Of a DNA stretch of 64,000 nucleotides, positions 44,496 through 54,512 are shown one piece after another. A program made the translations under genes and the position numbers. The notes under the pieces were generated by a model. That model saw nothing but the letters and a program-made list of their open reading frames with translations, did not search any database and was not told the DNA's origin. Origin of the DNA: Rhodobiaceae bacterium (lineage in GTDB: Bacteria > Pseudomonadota > Alphaproteobacteria > Parvibaculales > Parvibaculaceae); NCBI GenBank assembly GCA_003330885.1, contig CP030277.1, positions 3,336,001-3,400,000 on the forward strand, read 5' to 3'. Numbering within the stretch: position 1 is the first letter of the stretch; each line of letters opens with the position of its first letter.

Positions 44496-45818
44496 TCAGG
44501 AATGATCCCTTAGGACGTGTCCTGCGAGGTAAAGCGTCCCGCAGATGAGAATACGCGGTGGCTCGCCGGTCTCTGCGTCTGCATGTCCGACGGCACGGCC
44601 GACGGCGGCCTCCAAGCTTTCCATAGGCTGTGCTTCTAACCCGCCTGCTTTGGCCATATCAGCCAACTCTCCCGCAGGAATGGCCGCGTCTGCGCCGGGC
44701 GCAGTGAGCGTGAAAACCTGGCGCGCGAGCCCACCGAAATTTGCAAAGAACGCACTCGCGTCCTTCGTGTTCTGCATGGCGCAAATGAGATAAAGCGAGC
44801 GCGGCAGCTTGTCATCAAGATCTGCCATGGTGGCAGCCGCAACCCGTCCGCCGGATGGATTGTGACACCCATCAAGCCAGACTTCAGCACCTTCTCCTGC
44901 CGCCGTTACCAGCGGGCCTTGCTTCAGTCTCTGCATGCGGGCTGGCCAGGAAACAGAAGCCAACCCTTGCGCAATCGCCTCATCGTCTATGGACAAGCCG
45001 GGCGCCTGTCTAAGAGCCGCGATGGCCATGCTGGCATTTTCAATCTGGTGGGCGCCAACGAGACCGGGAAGGGGAAGGTCCAAAAGGCCATCCGTATCCT
45101 GGTAGACAAGACGACCCTGTTCTTCATAGGCCGTCCAGTCTTGCCCACCCACAAAGAGTGGCGCCCCAACAAGAGCCGCTTCCCGCTCAATACGATCAAA
45201 CGCCTCATCCGCCTGCGGCGCGATGATGGCCGGCACGTCCCGTTTCAGAATACCGGCTTTCTCACCGGCAATCTCGTGAAGGGTTTCGCCTAAGAAGTGT
45301 TGATGGTCATAGCCAATATGGGTGATGAGGGTGATTGCCGGTTTCTCAAAAACATTGGTTGCGTCATAGCGCCCGCCCATGCCGACTTCGAGAAGAAGAG
45401 CGTCTGCAGGCGTTCGGGAAAAAGCAAGCAGGGCGGCAACCGTGGTGATTTCAAAATAGGTGATGTTCGCGCCCTCATTCACCCGTTCGCATTCCTCGAG
45501 AATGTCTGCGAGCGCGTTTTCTGAGATGCTTTCGCCACCAAGCACAATGCGTTCGTGGAAACTCACAAGGTGGGGCGACGAATATCGGTGGACGGTAAGA
45601 CCGGCTGCTTCAAGCATGGATTGCAGAAAGGCCGATGTAGAACCTTTTCCATTCGTGCCCGCGATATGGAATATGGGCGGCAGCTTTTGTTCCGGATGCC
45701 CCAGAGCCGCAAGCAGGCGTTCGGTTCGCTCAAGCGTCAGGTCAATCAGTTTAGGGTGAAGGCCCATCAGCCTCTCAAGCAATGTATCACTCTTGAGAGG
45801 GGAGCTATTGTCGCTCAT
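44496..45818 (-). CDS. folC: Bifunctional folylpolyglutamate/dihydrofolate synthase
   Basis: 440 residues. It adds glutamate to dihydropteroate and then to folates. The Mur-ligase-type P-loop is HIAGTNGKGSTSAFLQSMLE (about residues 51-70), followed by YSSPHLVSFHERI, LLEVGMGGRYDATNVF, ITHIGYDHQHFLGETL and WLDGCHNPSGGRVA, all folC signatures. It starts ten bases after accD, in the usual accD-folC order. Confidence 0.96.
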   Translation of the reverse strand: MSDNSSPLKSDTLLERLMGLHPKLIDLTLERTERLLAALGHPEQKLPPIFHIAGTNGKGSTSAFLQSMLEAAGLTVHRYSSPHLVSFHERIVLGGESISENALADILEECERVNEGANITYFEITTVAALLAFSRTPADALLLEVGMGGRYDATNVFEKPAITLITHIGYDHQHFLGETLHEIAGEKAGILKRDVPAIIAPQADEAFDRIEREAALVGAPLFVGGQDWTAYEEQGRLVYQDTDGLLDLPLPGLVGAHQIENASMAIAALRQAPGLSIDDEAIAQGLASVSWPARMQRLKQGPLVTAAGEGAEVWLDGCHNPSGGRVAAATMADLDDKLPRSLYLICAMQNTKDASAFFANFGGLARQVFTLTAPGADAAIPAGELADMAKAGGLEAQPMESLEAAVGRAVGHADAETGEPPRILICGTLYLAGHVLRDHS

Positions 45819-45828
45819 GGGACTGTCG

Positions 45829-46740
45829 CTATTCAGCAGCTTGAGGCGGTGTAGGGGCTGCTGGCAGCTGATAGGCGGACTGGGGGGCTTTCGGTTGATG
45901 CGTCATCAGGCGAATGAGGCGCCCCAGTGTTTCTTTCAACTTATGACGGTGGACCACCATATCGACCATGCCATGTTCAAGCAGATATTCCGCACGCTGA
46001 AACCCTTCGGGAAGCTTCTCACGGATGGTTTGCTCGATAACCCGTGGACCAGAGAAACCTAAAAGTGCTTTGGGTTCGGCAATGTGCACATCACCCAGCA
46101 TGGCATAGGACGCCATCACGCCACCTGTGGTTGGGTCCGTGAGAACAACAAGGAAGGGCAAGCCCGCATCGCGCAGGCGTTGCACACCAACAGTGACCCG
46201 CGACATTTGCATGAGCGACAGAATGCCTTCCTGCATGCGCGCCCCGCCAGATGCGGCAACCATGATGAAAGCACATTTCTTATCGAGCGCAACTTCAATT
46301 GATTTAACAATCGCTTCGCCCGCACCCATGCCAAGCGATCCGCCCATGAACGCGAAGTCCTGCACCGCGACAACCACCTCACTGCCATCAAGGCGACCGA
46401 CGGCACCGGTCACAGCATCTTCTTTACCGGTCTTGGAACGCGCATCTTTCAGGCGGTCTGTATATTTCTTCTGATCACGAAACTTGAGCGGATCGGACGG
46501 CACAGACGGCACGGAGATCGTTTCGTATTCTCCGCGGTCAAACAGAAGCTTGAGGCGCTCATCCGTCGGCAGCTTGATGTGATGGTCGCAATTGGGACAG
46601 ACATTGAACGCAGCAACCAGGTCACGGTGAAACACCATCTCGCCACAGGAACCGCATTTCCGCCAAAGATTGTCTGGCGTATCGCGCTTCTTAAATACGT
46701 TCTGGATCTTTGGTCGAACAACACTGTTAATCCAGTTCAT
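45829..46740 (-). CDS. accD: Acetyl-CoA carboxylase carboxyltransferase subunit beta
   Basis: 303 residues. A four-cysteine zinc ribbon (Cys29, 32, 48, 51: [22 protein letters not shown]) precedes the crotonase-like carboxyltransferase domain ([49 protein letters not shown]). It works with AccA, not in this window, to carboxylate acetyl-CoA for fatty-acid synthesis. A 15-residue proline/alanine tail follows. Confidence 0.97.
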   Translation of the reverse strand: MNWINSVVRPKIQNVFKKRDTPDNLWRKCGSCGEMVFHRDLVAAFNVCPNCDHHIKLPTDERLKLLFDRGEYETISVPSVPSDPLKFRDQKKYTDRLKDARSKTGKEDAVTGAVGRLDGSEVVVAVQDFAFMGGSLGMGAGEAIVKSIEVALDKKCAFIMVAASGGARMQEGILSLMQMSRVTVGVQRLRDAGLPFLVVLTDPTTGGVMASYAMLGDVHIAEPKALLGFSGPRVIEQTIREKLPEGFQRAEYLLEHGMVDMVVHRHKLKETLGRLIRLMTHQPKAPQSAYQLPAAPTPPQAAE

Positions 46741-46800
46741 GGGCTTCTCCTATGGCGGCGCGCCAGGGTAAGACGCTGCCTATCAATCAGCTGCTGGTGC

Positions 46801-47625
46801 CTAGCGGGCGCTTCGAACGCCATCGGCCAGCGATTTCACAAATTCTAACACATGTGGAACGAGCTCCGCAGTGGGACGCCCGGCCTCATCCAAATTGTCC
46901 TTAACGCAATCGACGATGGCAGAGCCAACGACAGCGCCGTCAGCATGGGCGGCAATTGCGGCAACATTTTGCGGTGTCTTAATGCCGAATCCGACGGCCA
47001 CTGGCAGATCCGTTTCGGCTTTGATCCGGGCGACAGCCGCAGACACATCTGTTGTGTTGGCCGCCGCCGCTCCTGTAATTCCCTTAACCGACACATAGTA
47101 AACAAAGCCGCTGGTGTTCTTAAGAACAGCAGGGAGCCGGTGCTCGTCAGTTGTTGGTGTGGCAAGGCGGATGAAATTGAGGCCTGCGTCGAGTGCTGGC
47201 AGGCACATCTCTTCGTCTTCTTCTGCAGGCAGGTCCACCACGATAAAGCCGTCGACGCCCGCAATCTTCGCGTCCGACAGGAACTTCTCTACCCCGTAAT
47301 GATAAATCGGGTTGTAGTAGCCCATCAAAACGATCGGCGTCGTGTCATCACTTGCGCGAAACTGGCGGACCAGGTCCAGCGTCTTGTTCATCGTCTGGCC
47401 CGCTTCAAGCGCGCGCAGGTAAGAGGCCTGGATGGGTGGTCCTTCCGCCATCGGATCGGTGAAGGGCATGCCAATCTCTATGATGTCAGTTCCCGTCCCT
47501 GGAAGGCCTTTGAGAATGCTGAGCGACGTCTCAAAGTCCGGGTCACCCGCAGTGACGAAAGCGACGAAGGCAGCACGGCCTTCTTGTTTGAGCTCTGCAA
47601 AACGTTTGTCGATACGGGTGGTCAT
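46801..47625 (-). CDS. trpA: Tryptophan synthase subunit alpha
   Basis: 274 residues. It cleaves indole-3-glycerol phosphate to indole, which passes to TrpB. The catalytic glutamate and aspartate are in [16 protein letters not shown] and [23 protein letters not shown] and [11 protein letters not shown] are the phosphate-site loops. It overlaps trpB by four bases (ATGA), so the pair is translationally coupled. Confidence 0.97.
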   Translation of the reverse strand: MTTRIDKRFAELKQEGRAAFVAFVTAGDPDFETSLSILKGLPGTGTDIIEIGMPFTDPMAEGPPIQASYLRALEAGQTMNKTLDLVRQFRASDDTTPIVLMGYYNPIYHYGVEKFLSDAKIAGVDGFIVVDLPAEEDEEMCLPALDAGLNFIRLATPTTDEHRLPAVLKNTSGFVYYVSVKGITGAAAANTTDVSAAVARIKAETDLPVAVGFGIKTPQNVAAIAAHADGAVVGSAIVDCVKDNLDEAGRPTAELVPHVLEFVKSLADGVRSAR

Positions 47626-48848
47626 GTGAGTTTCACCCCAAGATGTTCAGCAACTGAGAAGACATCTTTATCCCCACGGCCGCACATATTCATCACCAGC
47701 AAATGATCGCTTGGTAGATCTGGTGCAATTTTTAGTACATGGGCAAGAGCATGAGAGGGTTCGAGTGCGGGGATGATGCCTTCGAGTTTTGTGCAAAGCT
47801 GGAAGGCGTCGAGCGCTTGTTTATCCGTGGCGTTCACATATTGAACGCGCCCTGTTTCTTTAAGCCACGCATGTTCCGGCCCGATGCCTGGATAGTCGAG
47901 GCCAGCAGAGATTGAGTGGCCTTCTTCGATCTGCCCATCATCGTCCTGTAGCAAATAGGTGCGATTGCCGTGCAGCACGCCGGGCGCACCACCTGCAAGA
48001 GACGCGGAATGCTCACCGGTTTCAAGGCCGTGACCACCGGCTTCCACACCGATTATGTCGACACTCTTATCGTCAAGGAAGGGATGGAAGAGGCCGATCG
48101 CGTTGGAGCCGCCGCCAATACACGCAACCAGACTATCGGGTAAACGCCCTTCGCGTTCCTGCATCTGTTCCTTGGTCTCGCGCCCAATCACAGATTGGAA
48201 ATCGCGAACCAATTGTGGATAGGGGTGGGGGCCTGCAGCAGTGCCGATAATATAGAAGGTCTCATCTACATTGGTCACCCAGTCGCGGAGCGCTTCGTTC
48301 ATGGCATCTTTAAGGGTGCCAGCGCCTGATGTTACTGGCACCACTTCCGCGCCCAGCAGCTTCATGCGGAACACGTTGGGCGCCTGACGTTCAATGTCCT
48401 TCGCGCCCATATAGACAACACAGGGCAGACCGAAGCGCGCGGCCACCGTTGCAGTCGCAACGCCATGCTGACCAGCACCTGTTTCGGCGATGATGCGGGT
48501 CTTGCCCATGCGCCGCGCGAGCTGGATTTGTCCCAGGCAATTATTGATCTTGTGGCTGCCTGTATGGTTCAGCTCATCGCGCTTGAAATAAATTTTCGCG
48601 CCGCCGCAATGTTCGGTAAGCCGCTCGGCAAAATAGAGCGGACTTGGACGGCCTGTATAATGCTTGGCCAGGTCATCAAGCTCTGCATAGAAGGCAGGGT
48701 CTTGCTGGGCAGATTTGTAGTTCTGCTCCAGGTCGAGAATGAGCGGCATCAAGGTCTCGGCAACAAAGCGTCCACCGAAAATACCGAAATGGCCATTCTC
48801 GTCTGGCCCTGTCCGATAGGAGTTAAGTTCCTGTTGGCGTTCTGGCAC
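47622..48848 (-). CDS. trpB: Tryptophan synthase subunit beta
   Basis: 408 residues from a GTG at 48848 with GAGGTAACTG upstream. It joins indole and serine to give tryptophan. The PLP lysine is residue 100 ([14 protein letters not shown]). [14 protein letters not shown] and the phosphate-binding loop [13 protein letters not shown] are also present. It lies 28 bases after trpF in the same operon. Confidence 0.97.
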   Translation of the reverse strand: MPERQQELNSYRTGPDENGHFGIFGGRFVAETLMPLILDLEQNYKSAQQDPAFYAELDDLAKHYTGRPSPLYFAERLTEHCGGAKIYFKRDELNHTGSHKINNCLGQIQLARRMGKTRIIAETGAGQHGVATATVAARFGLPCVVYMGAKDIERQAPNVFRMKLLGAEVVPVTSGAGTLKDAMNEALRDWVTNVDETFYIIGTAAGPHPYPQLVRDFQSVIGRETKEQMQEREGRLPDSLVACIGGGSNAIGLFHPFLDDKSVDIIGVEAGGHGLETGEHSASLAGGAPGVLHGNRTYLLQDDDGQIEEGHSISAGLDYPGIGPEHAWLKETGRVQYVNATDKQALDAFQLCTKLEGIIPALEPSHALAHVLKIAPDLPSDHLLVMNMCGRGDKDVFSVAEHLGVKLT

Positions 48849-48876
48849 CAGTTACCTCATTCAGCTGCAGGTGCGT

Positions 48877-49530
48877 TCAGGCACTCTGCGCTGCTTTCAC
48901 AAATGCGCGGATCAGCGCTTCATTCTTCTGGCCCGGAGCGTCTTCGACGCCGGACGATACATCCACCATGCGCGCCCCAGTCCGAGCAATTGCGTCGGCC
49001 ACATTGTCAGGTGTGAGCCCGCCGGACAGCATCCATGGAAGCTGTGGTTCAGCATCCGCGATCAACGACCAGTCGAACGAGACCGCGTTACCACCGGGCA
49101 GCGCATTCGCCATAGATTTAGGTGGTTTGGCATCAAACAGCAACAAATCTGCCACTTTTTCGTAAATATCGGCTGTCGCTACGTCAGCGGCGTCGGCAAC
49201 AGAAATGACCTTCATGACCGGAAGGCCTGTGCGGGTTTTGATGGCGGTAACCCGCTCTGGAGTTTCGCTCCCGTGAAGCTGTAAAAGGTCTGGCTTTACG
49301 GTCTGCACGATCTCGTCCACCAGCGCGTCATCCGGGTTCACCACAATGGCAACAGCTTGAACGCCCGCAGGAACCAGAGCCCGCAATTCTGCAGCTTGGG
49401 CCGCCGTCACGTTCCGTGGGCTGCGCTCAAAGAACATAAAGCCTATATGTGTGGCGCCAGCATCGACAGCGACATCAACCATATCAGGCGTCGAAAGCCC
49501 ACAGATTTTAACGCCGATTGGGCTGGTCAT
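48877..49530 (-). CDS. trpF: Phosphoribosylanthranilate isomerase
   Basis: 217 residues. It converts phosphoribosylanthranilate to CdRP. The catalytic cysteine is in VKICGLSTPD, the catalytic aspartate is in LLLFDAKPP, and the C-terminal phosphate loops LSGGLTPDNV and DVSSGVEDAPGQK are typical. The start overlaps the pyrF stop by four bases. Confidence 0.96.
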   Translation of the reverse strand: MTSPIGVKICGLSTPDMVDVAVDAGATHIGFMFFERSPRNVTAAQAAELRALVPAGVQAVAIVVNPDDALVDEIVQTVKPDLLQLHGSETPERVTAIKTRTGLPVMKVISVADAADVATADIYEKVADLLLFDAKPPKSMANALPGGNAVSFDWSLIADAEPQLPWMLSGGLTPDNVADAIARTGARMVDVSSGVEDAPGQKNEALIRAFVKAAQSA

Positions 49531-50246
49531 GATGCAGAGGCGGCAATTTCCGCCTGAATGGCATCCGCAGCATTCGCTGGATGATTGGCCTGGGTGATCG
49601 GGCGTCCGATCACCAGAACATCTGCACCCTTGGCGAGAGCTTCTGCAGGGCCCATGACCCGCTTTTGGTCACCGATGGCGGCACCGCTCGGACGAATGCC
49701 TGGAACGATGAGCTTGAAGTCTGGACCACAGTCCGCCCTTAGGAGGTCAACTTCCAGCGGGCTACAAACCACGCCGTCTAGGCCGGCTTCCTGAGCGTTG
49801 CCTGCTAGTCTTCGGACCTGATCTGCAGCGGTGTCACCGACACCTGCCATCTTGAGATCGCTCTCGTCCAGGCTGGTAAGGACGGTTACGCCAACAACGA
49901 TTGGCGAAGGACCTGCCGCTTCCAATGAAGCCTGCTTTGCCGCCTTCATCATTTCTATCCCGCCTGCCGTATGGATGGTCAAGATGGCTGGCTTGAGGGG
50001 GGTGATTGCGCGAATACCCCCTGCGACAGTGTTTGGTATGTCGTGAAGCTTCAGATCGAGAAAGAGGGGAATGCCGGTCTCGGCGACAGCTTGGTAACCG
50101 GTTGGACCGTTGGCATAGAAAAACTCCATGCCGACTTTGAGGCCACCAACTTTGCCGATCAAGGACTGGGCGAGCGTCACTGCTTGAGTGACAGAGGTTG
50201 TGTCTAAGGCGCAGAATACAGGGTTTTTTGAGAGGGGGCCGGTCAT
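49527..50246 (-). CDS. pyrF: Orotidine 5'-phosphate decarboxylase
   Basis: 239 residues from the ATG at 50246, which has GGAG nearby; an ATG four codons earlier is possible. It makes UMP from OMP. The catalytic tetrad segment is FLDLKLHDIPNTV (Asp-x-Lys-x-x-Asp), and the phosphate loop is IVPGIRPSGA. It leads into trpF-trpB-trpA, a typical alphaproteobacterial arrangement that joins pyrimidine and tryptophan synthesis. A palindromic element lies 28 bases upstream. Confidence 0.96.
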   Translation of the reverse strand: MTGPLSKNPVFCALDTTSVTQAVTLAQSLIGKVGGLKVGMEFFYANGPTGYQAVAETGIPLFLDLKLHDIPNTVAGGIRAITPLKPAILTIHTAGGIEMMKAAKQASLEAAGPSPIVVGVTVLTSLDESDLKMAGVGDTAADQVRRLAGNAQEAGLDGVVCSPLEVDLLRADCGPDFKLIVPGIRPSGAAIGDQKRVMGPAEALAKGADVLVIGRPITQANHPANAADAIQAEIAASAS

Positions 50247-50273
50247 CGCATGCTCCATTTTCGCCGTTATAGA

Positions 50274-50330
50274 GCATTTTCAGCCAAAGCACCAAGCGAG
50301 CGTGCGGGTGCAGCGGCGGTTCGAAAATGC
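50274..50330. repeat. Dispersed palindromic element, copy 3
   Basis: 57 bases. Outer arms GCATTTTC (50274-50281) and GAAAATGC (50323-50330); inner arms GCACC and GGTGC; GGTTC directly before the right arm, as in copies 1 and 2. The middle is longer than in those copies. It lies 28 bases upstream of pyrF and would be in its leader. Confidence 0.7.
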
Positions 50331-50390
50331 GTGATAAAAAGGCTGCATTGAAGGCGATGGACCAAGTGTCAGGCGCTGGCGCACACGTCT

Positions 50391-50720
50391 TCAGACTGTC
50401 CGATCAGGCGTCGTCGTTGGAACTGGCAGGTTTTCAGACGATTCCACGATTTCGTCAGACAGCCGTTTGACGTCGCGGCGGCGCTGGCGGGCTTCTTTGC
50501 GCCATTTGCCCTGCCTTGCCCAGGCGGACGCGCCGCCCAAAAGCAATCCCACCAAAACACTCAGAAAGATCACCAAAATCAGGGGAAGCTGAAGCGCCAG
50601 CGCAGGCGTTTCCGGCGTGAACGGGTCGAGGCTAAAAAGCACATCATGGCGATTGGCGAGCGCTAGGTAGAGCGAAACTCCCGCTATCGGAATGAGAAGC
50701 AGCCAACGTAGGATCCGCAT
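50391..50720 (-). CDS. LapA family (lipopolysaccharide assembly protein A domain) membrane protein
   Basis: 109 residues. Two membrane helices (about 5-23, LRWLLLIPIAGVSLYLALA, and 41-64, LALQLPLILVIFLSVLVGLL, followed by GGASAWARQGKWR) and a basic, coiled cytoplasmic tail (KEARQRRRDVKRLSDEI) match the LapA/DUF1049 domain. In E. coli, LapA/LapB regulate LPS synthesis, but the role of the short alphaproteobacterial form is not settled. It sits between ytoQ and pyrF, commonly found near ihfB. Confidence 0.8.
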   Translation of the reverse strand: MRILRWLLLIPIAGVSLYLALANRHDVLFSLDPFTPETPALALQLPLILVIFLSVLVGLLLGGASAWARQGKWRKEARQRRRDVKRLSDEIVESSENLPVPTTTPDRTV

Positions 50721-50732
50721 ATGCCTGTCCTG

Positions 50733-51224
50733 TTACTCGGCTGCCTGAGCGCGCTGTGAGGACGGCAGGCGCCCATTGATGACATAGTCGAGGATCTGCA
50801 CCACTTGGGAAGGCTCTTCAGCCACAGCCATCGCAGCGCCGTCTACTTCCTTCAGCGGGTGCGTCAGGCTTGGGTCGTGTAAGGTGATGATGGATTTGCC
50901 AAGCGCGGCGGCATAGCCCGCGTCAAAGGCCGCATTCCACTGCTTGTATTTGTCGCCAAAGCGAACAACCGCAATGTCGGCATCTTCGATCAAAGCACGG
51001 GTGCGAATGGCATTCACTTTCGCGCCCTTATTGTCTTTCCAGAAGCTGTTTTCTTCTTCACCTAAAATCGTCACACCACAATCATCGCTGGACGCGTGAT
51101 CGGTGACTGGAGCGACAAGGCTTACCGGAAGGCTCAATTCCTGGACCCCTTGCGCAATCTGTTCGCGCCAATCCGTATGGATTTCGCCGGAGAGGTAAAC
51201 AGTCCAGGTTCGTGTCGCGGTCAT
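50733..51224 (-). CDS. YtoQ family protein
   Basis: 163 residues from the ATG at 51224 (GGAGG eight bases upstream); ATGs further upstream overlap the ribosome site. The sequence WTVYLSGEIHTDWREQI, SFWKDNKGAKVNAIRTRALI and VVRFGDKYKQWNAAFDAGYA match the YtoQ family, a nucleoside 2-deoxyribosyltransferase-like fold with unknown substrate. Six bases of a longer unusual N-terminus are excluded. It is followed by lapA twelve bases on. Confidence 0.82.
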   Translation of the reverse strand: MTATRTWTVYLSGEIHTDWREQIAQGVQELSLPVSLVAPVTDHASSDDCGVTILGEEENSFWKDNKGAKVNAIRTRALIEDADIAVVRFGDKYKQWNAAFDAGYAAALGKSIITLHDPSLTHPLKEVDGAAMAVAEEPSQVVQILDYVINGRLPSSQRAQAAE

Positions 51225-51341
51225 GTGCATCTCCTCCAGGTAGGGGCCTCGTTTAGAAGGCCACACAAAACATATAGTGAAGCTCGGGCGGTAGAGAACA
51301 GACCAAGCAGATCAATCGCCAGAAACATCAGAATCAGAAAT

Positions 51342-51677
51342 CTAGTCGGAGCTTGAAACAGGTTCGCTCGGGACAGGAGCGGCAGTCGTTTCTGTCTCGC
51401 TGCTATTCAGCCGGTCTCTCAGTTCCTTGCCAGTCTTGAAGAACGGCACAAATTTCTCTGCGACTTCAACGGGTTGGCCCGTCCGCGGATTTCTTCCGAC
51501 CCGTGCAGGGCGGCTTTTGACGGAGAAGGCGCCAAAGCCGCGCAACTCGACCCGATCACCGCGCGCGAGCGCTTCCCCGATTTCATCAAAAATAGTGGAG
51601 ACAATCCGCTCAACGTCGCGCTGATAGAGATGCGGGTTAGCTTGGGCGAGCTTGGCGACAAGTTCGGATTTGATCAT
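51342..51677 (-). CDS. ihfB: Integration host factor subunit beta
   Basis: 111 residues from the ATG at 51677 with AAGGGG upstream. It is a HU/IHF-fold DNA-bending protein: [19 protein letters not shown], the dimer helices, [20 protein letters not shown] and the DNA-minor-groove arm [12 protein letters not shown]. With IhfA it bends DNA for recombination, replication and transcription. The C-terminal tail of about 17 residues, rich in Ser, Thr and Pro, is longer than in E. coli. A 164-residue in-frame extension upstream is rejected. Confidence 0.95.
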   Translation of the reverse strand: MIKSELVAKLAQANPHLYQRDVERIVSTIFDEIGEALARGDRVELRGFGAFSVKSRPARVGRNPRTGQPVEVAEKFVPFFKTGKELRDRLNSSETETTAAPVPSEPVSSSD

Positions 51678-51801
51678 GGCCAATCGCCCCTTCTGACCTT
51701 GAGACCTCTCTTGTGAGAGATCTGCTTTGAGTCTCCGTGACACGGGAGACCGGCCTGCTACACCCCGGATTGTGCCAGCATGCGTAACTGCCAGCATCTC
51801 T

Positions 51802-52746
51802 TTAACGGCGGTCAGGTTGCCAAACGCTGACCAGTCCGTCAAGCGTAAGTCCCTTTGCTGCAATAGTTTTTTCGCCTACAGACGATAAAACAGAGACAAT
51901 AAAGTTGGCCGTGGCATCGCTTGAAATAAGTCCGAAGCCTGTCTCGTCATAAACCACCCACTCTTCGGTTGGCAGGTCCTGATCGACTTCATGTTCGTCA
52001 AAGAGCCAGTTGCGGGCGACCTCTTCGCCGCCGATCGCATCCACAAGCCCATTCTCTAGCGCCTGAAAGCCGGTATAGATGCGGCCATCGCTCAGTGTCC
52101 GGGCGGTTTCTTCCTCAAGCCCACGCCGATCCATAACGAGGTCAAGGAACCAGTCATAAGACGCATCTACCATGGCCTGAGTGGAGGCAATGGCCTCCTT
52201 GGGCGGGTCTTCATAGGGATTGGGCTGCGCTTTCAGGTCGCCTGAGCGCACATAGTCCACATCCACCCCGATGGTTTCCATGAGGCCTGTAAGCTGTGTG
52301 AGCTGAAAGAAGACGCCGATAGAGCCAGTGATTGTGTTGCCGCGCGACACGATATGATCAGCGCTGAGCGCTGCGATATAGCCACCTGACGCTGCGACTG
52401 TGCCAAGGACCGCCACAACAGGCTTAGTTTCCGAAACTTCGCGCACGGTTTCAAAGAGAGCCTCTGAGCCGGTCGTCGTGCCCCCAGGGCTGTCAATGTA
52501 GAGCATCAGGGCTTTGACGCTGTCATCTTCGCCGATTTCACGAATGAGCTGCTGTTGGGCGCGATCATCAACAATGATGCCGCTTACTGTGACGCGGGCA
52601 ACATGGTCGCCGACAGGGCTTAAGCCCGAACTTGGCAGAAAAGCGATGATCGCGAGGCCAAGGGCGATGAGCGCGGCAATGCGCCAAAGAGAAAGGCGGC
52701 GCTTGAGGCGCCGCCTGTCAATAATGGTTTCGATGTCGAGTGACAT
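51802..52746 (-). CDS. sppA: Signal peptide peptidase SppA (36K type)
   Basis: 314 residues. It has one N-terminal membrane helix ([19 protein letters not shown]) and a Clp-fold protease domain with the nucleophile Ser120 ([17 protein letters not shown]) and the general-base Lys172 ([14 protein letters not shown]). It degrades cleaved signal peptides in the membrane. 314 residues is the short form. It lies between rpsA and ihfB on the same strand. Confidence 0.95.
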   Translation of the reverse strand: MSLDIETIIDRRRLKRRLSLWRIAALIALGLAIIAFLPSSGLSPVGDHVARVTVSGIIVDDRAQQQLIREIGEDDSVKALMLYIDSPGGTTTGSEALFETVREVSETKPVVAVLGTVAASGGYIAALSADHIVSRGNTITGSIGVFFQLTQLTGLMETIGVDVDYVRSGDLKAQPNPYEDPPKEAIASTQAMVDASYDWFLDLVMDRRGLEEETARTLSDGRIYTGFQALENGLVDAIGGEEVARNWLFDEHEVDQDLPTEEWVVYDETGFGLISSDATANFIVSVLSSVGEKTIAAKGLTLDGLVSVWQPDRR

Positions 52747-52802
52747 GAAAATCTCTCCAGACAGACGGGAACTAATTTGTCCCCATCATATCTGGATAGG
52801 AT

Positions 52803-54512
52803 TTACTTGTCGCCTTCGTCGTTTCCGTCAGCACCCTTAAGGGCTGCGCCCAGGATGTCGCCAAGTGACGCACCGCTGTCGGAAGAGCCATACTGTGCGA
52901 CGGCTTCTTTTTCTTCTGCGATTTCCAGCGATTTGATCGAGAGCGACAGACGACGTGACGCACGGTCAATGTTCGTCAGGCGCGCATCGATCTTGTCACC
53001 AACAGCATACCGCTCTGGGCGCTGTTCGGAACGATCACGGCTAAGGTCTGCCCGGCGGATGAAGGCTGTAAAGTCTTCTTCGCCGACACTGACTTCGATA
53101 CCGGAATCCTGGATCGCAGTAACGGTACAGGTGATGGTTGCACCTTTGGTAAGGCCACCAACACTTTCGAACGGATCGCCATCAAGCTGCTTGATGCCAA
53201 GGGAGATGCGTTCTTTTTCCGTATCCACGTCGAGGACAACCGCATTGACCACCTGACCCTTCTGGTAGTCCTGAAGGGCTTCTTCGCCCGACCGGTTCCA
53301 GTCCAGATCGGAAAGGTGAACCATGCCATCGACATCTTCGTCGAGACCAACAAACAGACCAAACTCGGTGATGTTCTTGATCTCGCCTTCGACCTTCGTG
53401 CCTTGCGGGAAACGATCTTCGAATGCGGCCCATGGGTTGTCCATGCACTGCTTCAGGCCAAGCGAAATACGACGCTTCACCGGATCGACTTCCAGAACCT
53501 GCACTTCTACTTCCTGAGAGGTAGAAACGATCTTGCCTGGGTGTACGTTCTTCTTGGTCCAGCTCATCTCGGAAACGTGGACAAGGCCTTCGACGCCAGG
53601 TTCCAGTTCCACAAATGCACCGTAATCCGTGATGTTTGTCACGCGGCCTTTGAAGCGGGAATCCAGCGGGTACTTGGCTTCGACGCCTTCCCATGGATCA
53701 GCCTCAAGCTGTTTCATGCCCAACGAGATGCGCTGTGTTTCAGGGTTCACTTTGATGACCTGAATTTTCACAGTCTCACCAATGGTGAGCACTTCGCTTG
53801 GGTGGTTTACACGGCGCCATGCAATGTCGGTGACGTGCAACAGACCGTCTACGCCGCCAAGATCCACGAACGCACCGTAATCGGTGATGTTCTTAACCAC
53901 GCCATCGCGCACATCGCCTTCTTTAAGCGTTTCGATAAGCTCAAGACGTTGTTCGGCACGTGTTTCTTCCAGAACGGCCCGGCGAGACACAACAATGTTG
54001 CCGCGGCGCTTGTCCATTTTCAGGATCTGGAATGGTTGTGGAATATTAAGAAGCGGCGTTACATCGCGTACAGGGCGAATGTCTACCTGGCTGCCTGGCA
54101 GGAAGGCCACGGCGCCATCAAGGTCAACAGTGAAGCCACCTTTAACGCGACCGAAGATATGACCTTCAACGCGTTCGTTCGCTTCGAAGGCTGTTTCAAG
54201 ACGAACCCAGCTTTCTTCGCGTTTCGCTTTTTCACGGCTGAGAACTGCTTCGCCCATCGCGTTTTCGATCCGGTCGAGGAAAACCTCAACTTCGTCGCCA
54301 ACGGCCATTTCGGCTGGCTTGCCAGGTGTTGCAAATTCTTTGAGAGGAATGCGGCCTTCAGTTTTCAGACCAACATCGACAATGGCGAGATCGTTTTCGA
54401 TGGCAACGACTTTGCCTTTGACGACGGAACCTTCAGCACCTTCATTCGCTGAGAAGCTCTCTTCAAGAAGCGCGGCGAATTCGTCGCGCGTAGGGTTAAG
54501 TGAGTCGACCAA
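52803..54512 (-). CDS. rpsA: 30S ribosomal protein S1
   Basis: 569 residues with about six S1 RNA-binding domains (for example GVVKNITDYGAFVDLGGVDG, GRVTNITDYGAFVELEPGVE, GEIKNITEFGLFVGLDEDVD). It delivers mRNA to the 30S subunit. The start codon is TTG at 54510-54512, nine bases after AGGAG, and no ATG or GTG further upstream fits; a rare start for such a highly expressed protein. It lies downstream of cmk after a 195-base gap, consistent with separate expression. The C-terminal tail is short and acidic. Confidence 0.95.
   Translation of the reverse strand: MVDSLNPTRDEFAALLEESFSANEGAEGSVVKGKVVAIENDLAIVDVGLKTEGRIPLKEFATPGKPAEMAVGDEVEVFLDRIENAMGEAVLSREKAKREESWVRLETAFEANERVEGHIFGRVKGGFTVDLDGAVAFLPGSQVDIRPVRDVTPLLNIPQPFQILKMDKRRGNIVVSRRAVLEETRAEQRLELIETLKEGDVRDGVVKNITDYGAFVDLGGVDGLLHVTDIAWRRVNHPSEVLTIGETVKIQVIKVNPETQRISLGMKQLEADPWEGVEAKYPLDSRFKGRVTNITDYGAFVELEPGVEGLVHVSEMSWTKKNVHPGKIVSTSQEVEVQVLEVDPVKRRISLGLKQCMDNPWAAFEDRFPQGTKVEGEIKNITEFGLFVGLDEDVDGMVHLSDLDWNRSGEEALQDYQKGQVVNAVVLDVDTEKERISLGIKQLDGDPFESVGGLTKGATITCTVTAIQDSGIEVSVGEEDFTAFIRRADLSRDRSEQRPERYAVGDKIDARLTNIDRASRRLSLSIKSLEIAEEKEAVAQYGSSDSGASLGDILGAALKGADGNDEGDK

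Noticed and set aside
46852-47706. A 284-codon open frame opposite trpA
   Set aside because: trpA and trpB are certain, with a coupled overlap; the opposing frame has no motif.
51678-51863. N-terminal extension of ihfB by 62 codons
   Set aside because: It runs into sppA, and the IHF fold begins exactly at the ATG at 51677 with its own ribosome site.
53316-54452. A 378-codon open frame on the plus strand opposite rpsA
   Set aside because: It is the antisense of a strongly conserved S1 gene, has no family features and reflects codon bias.
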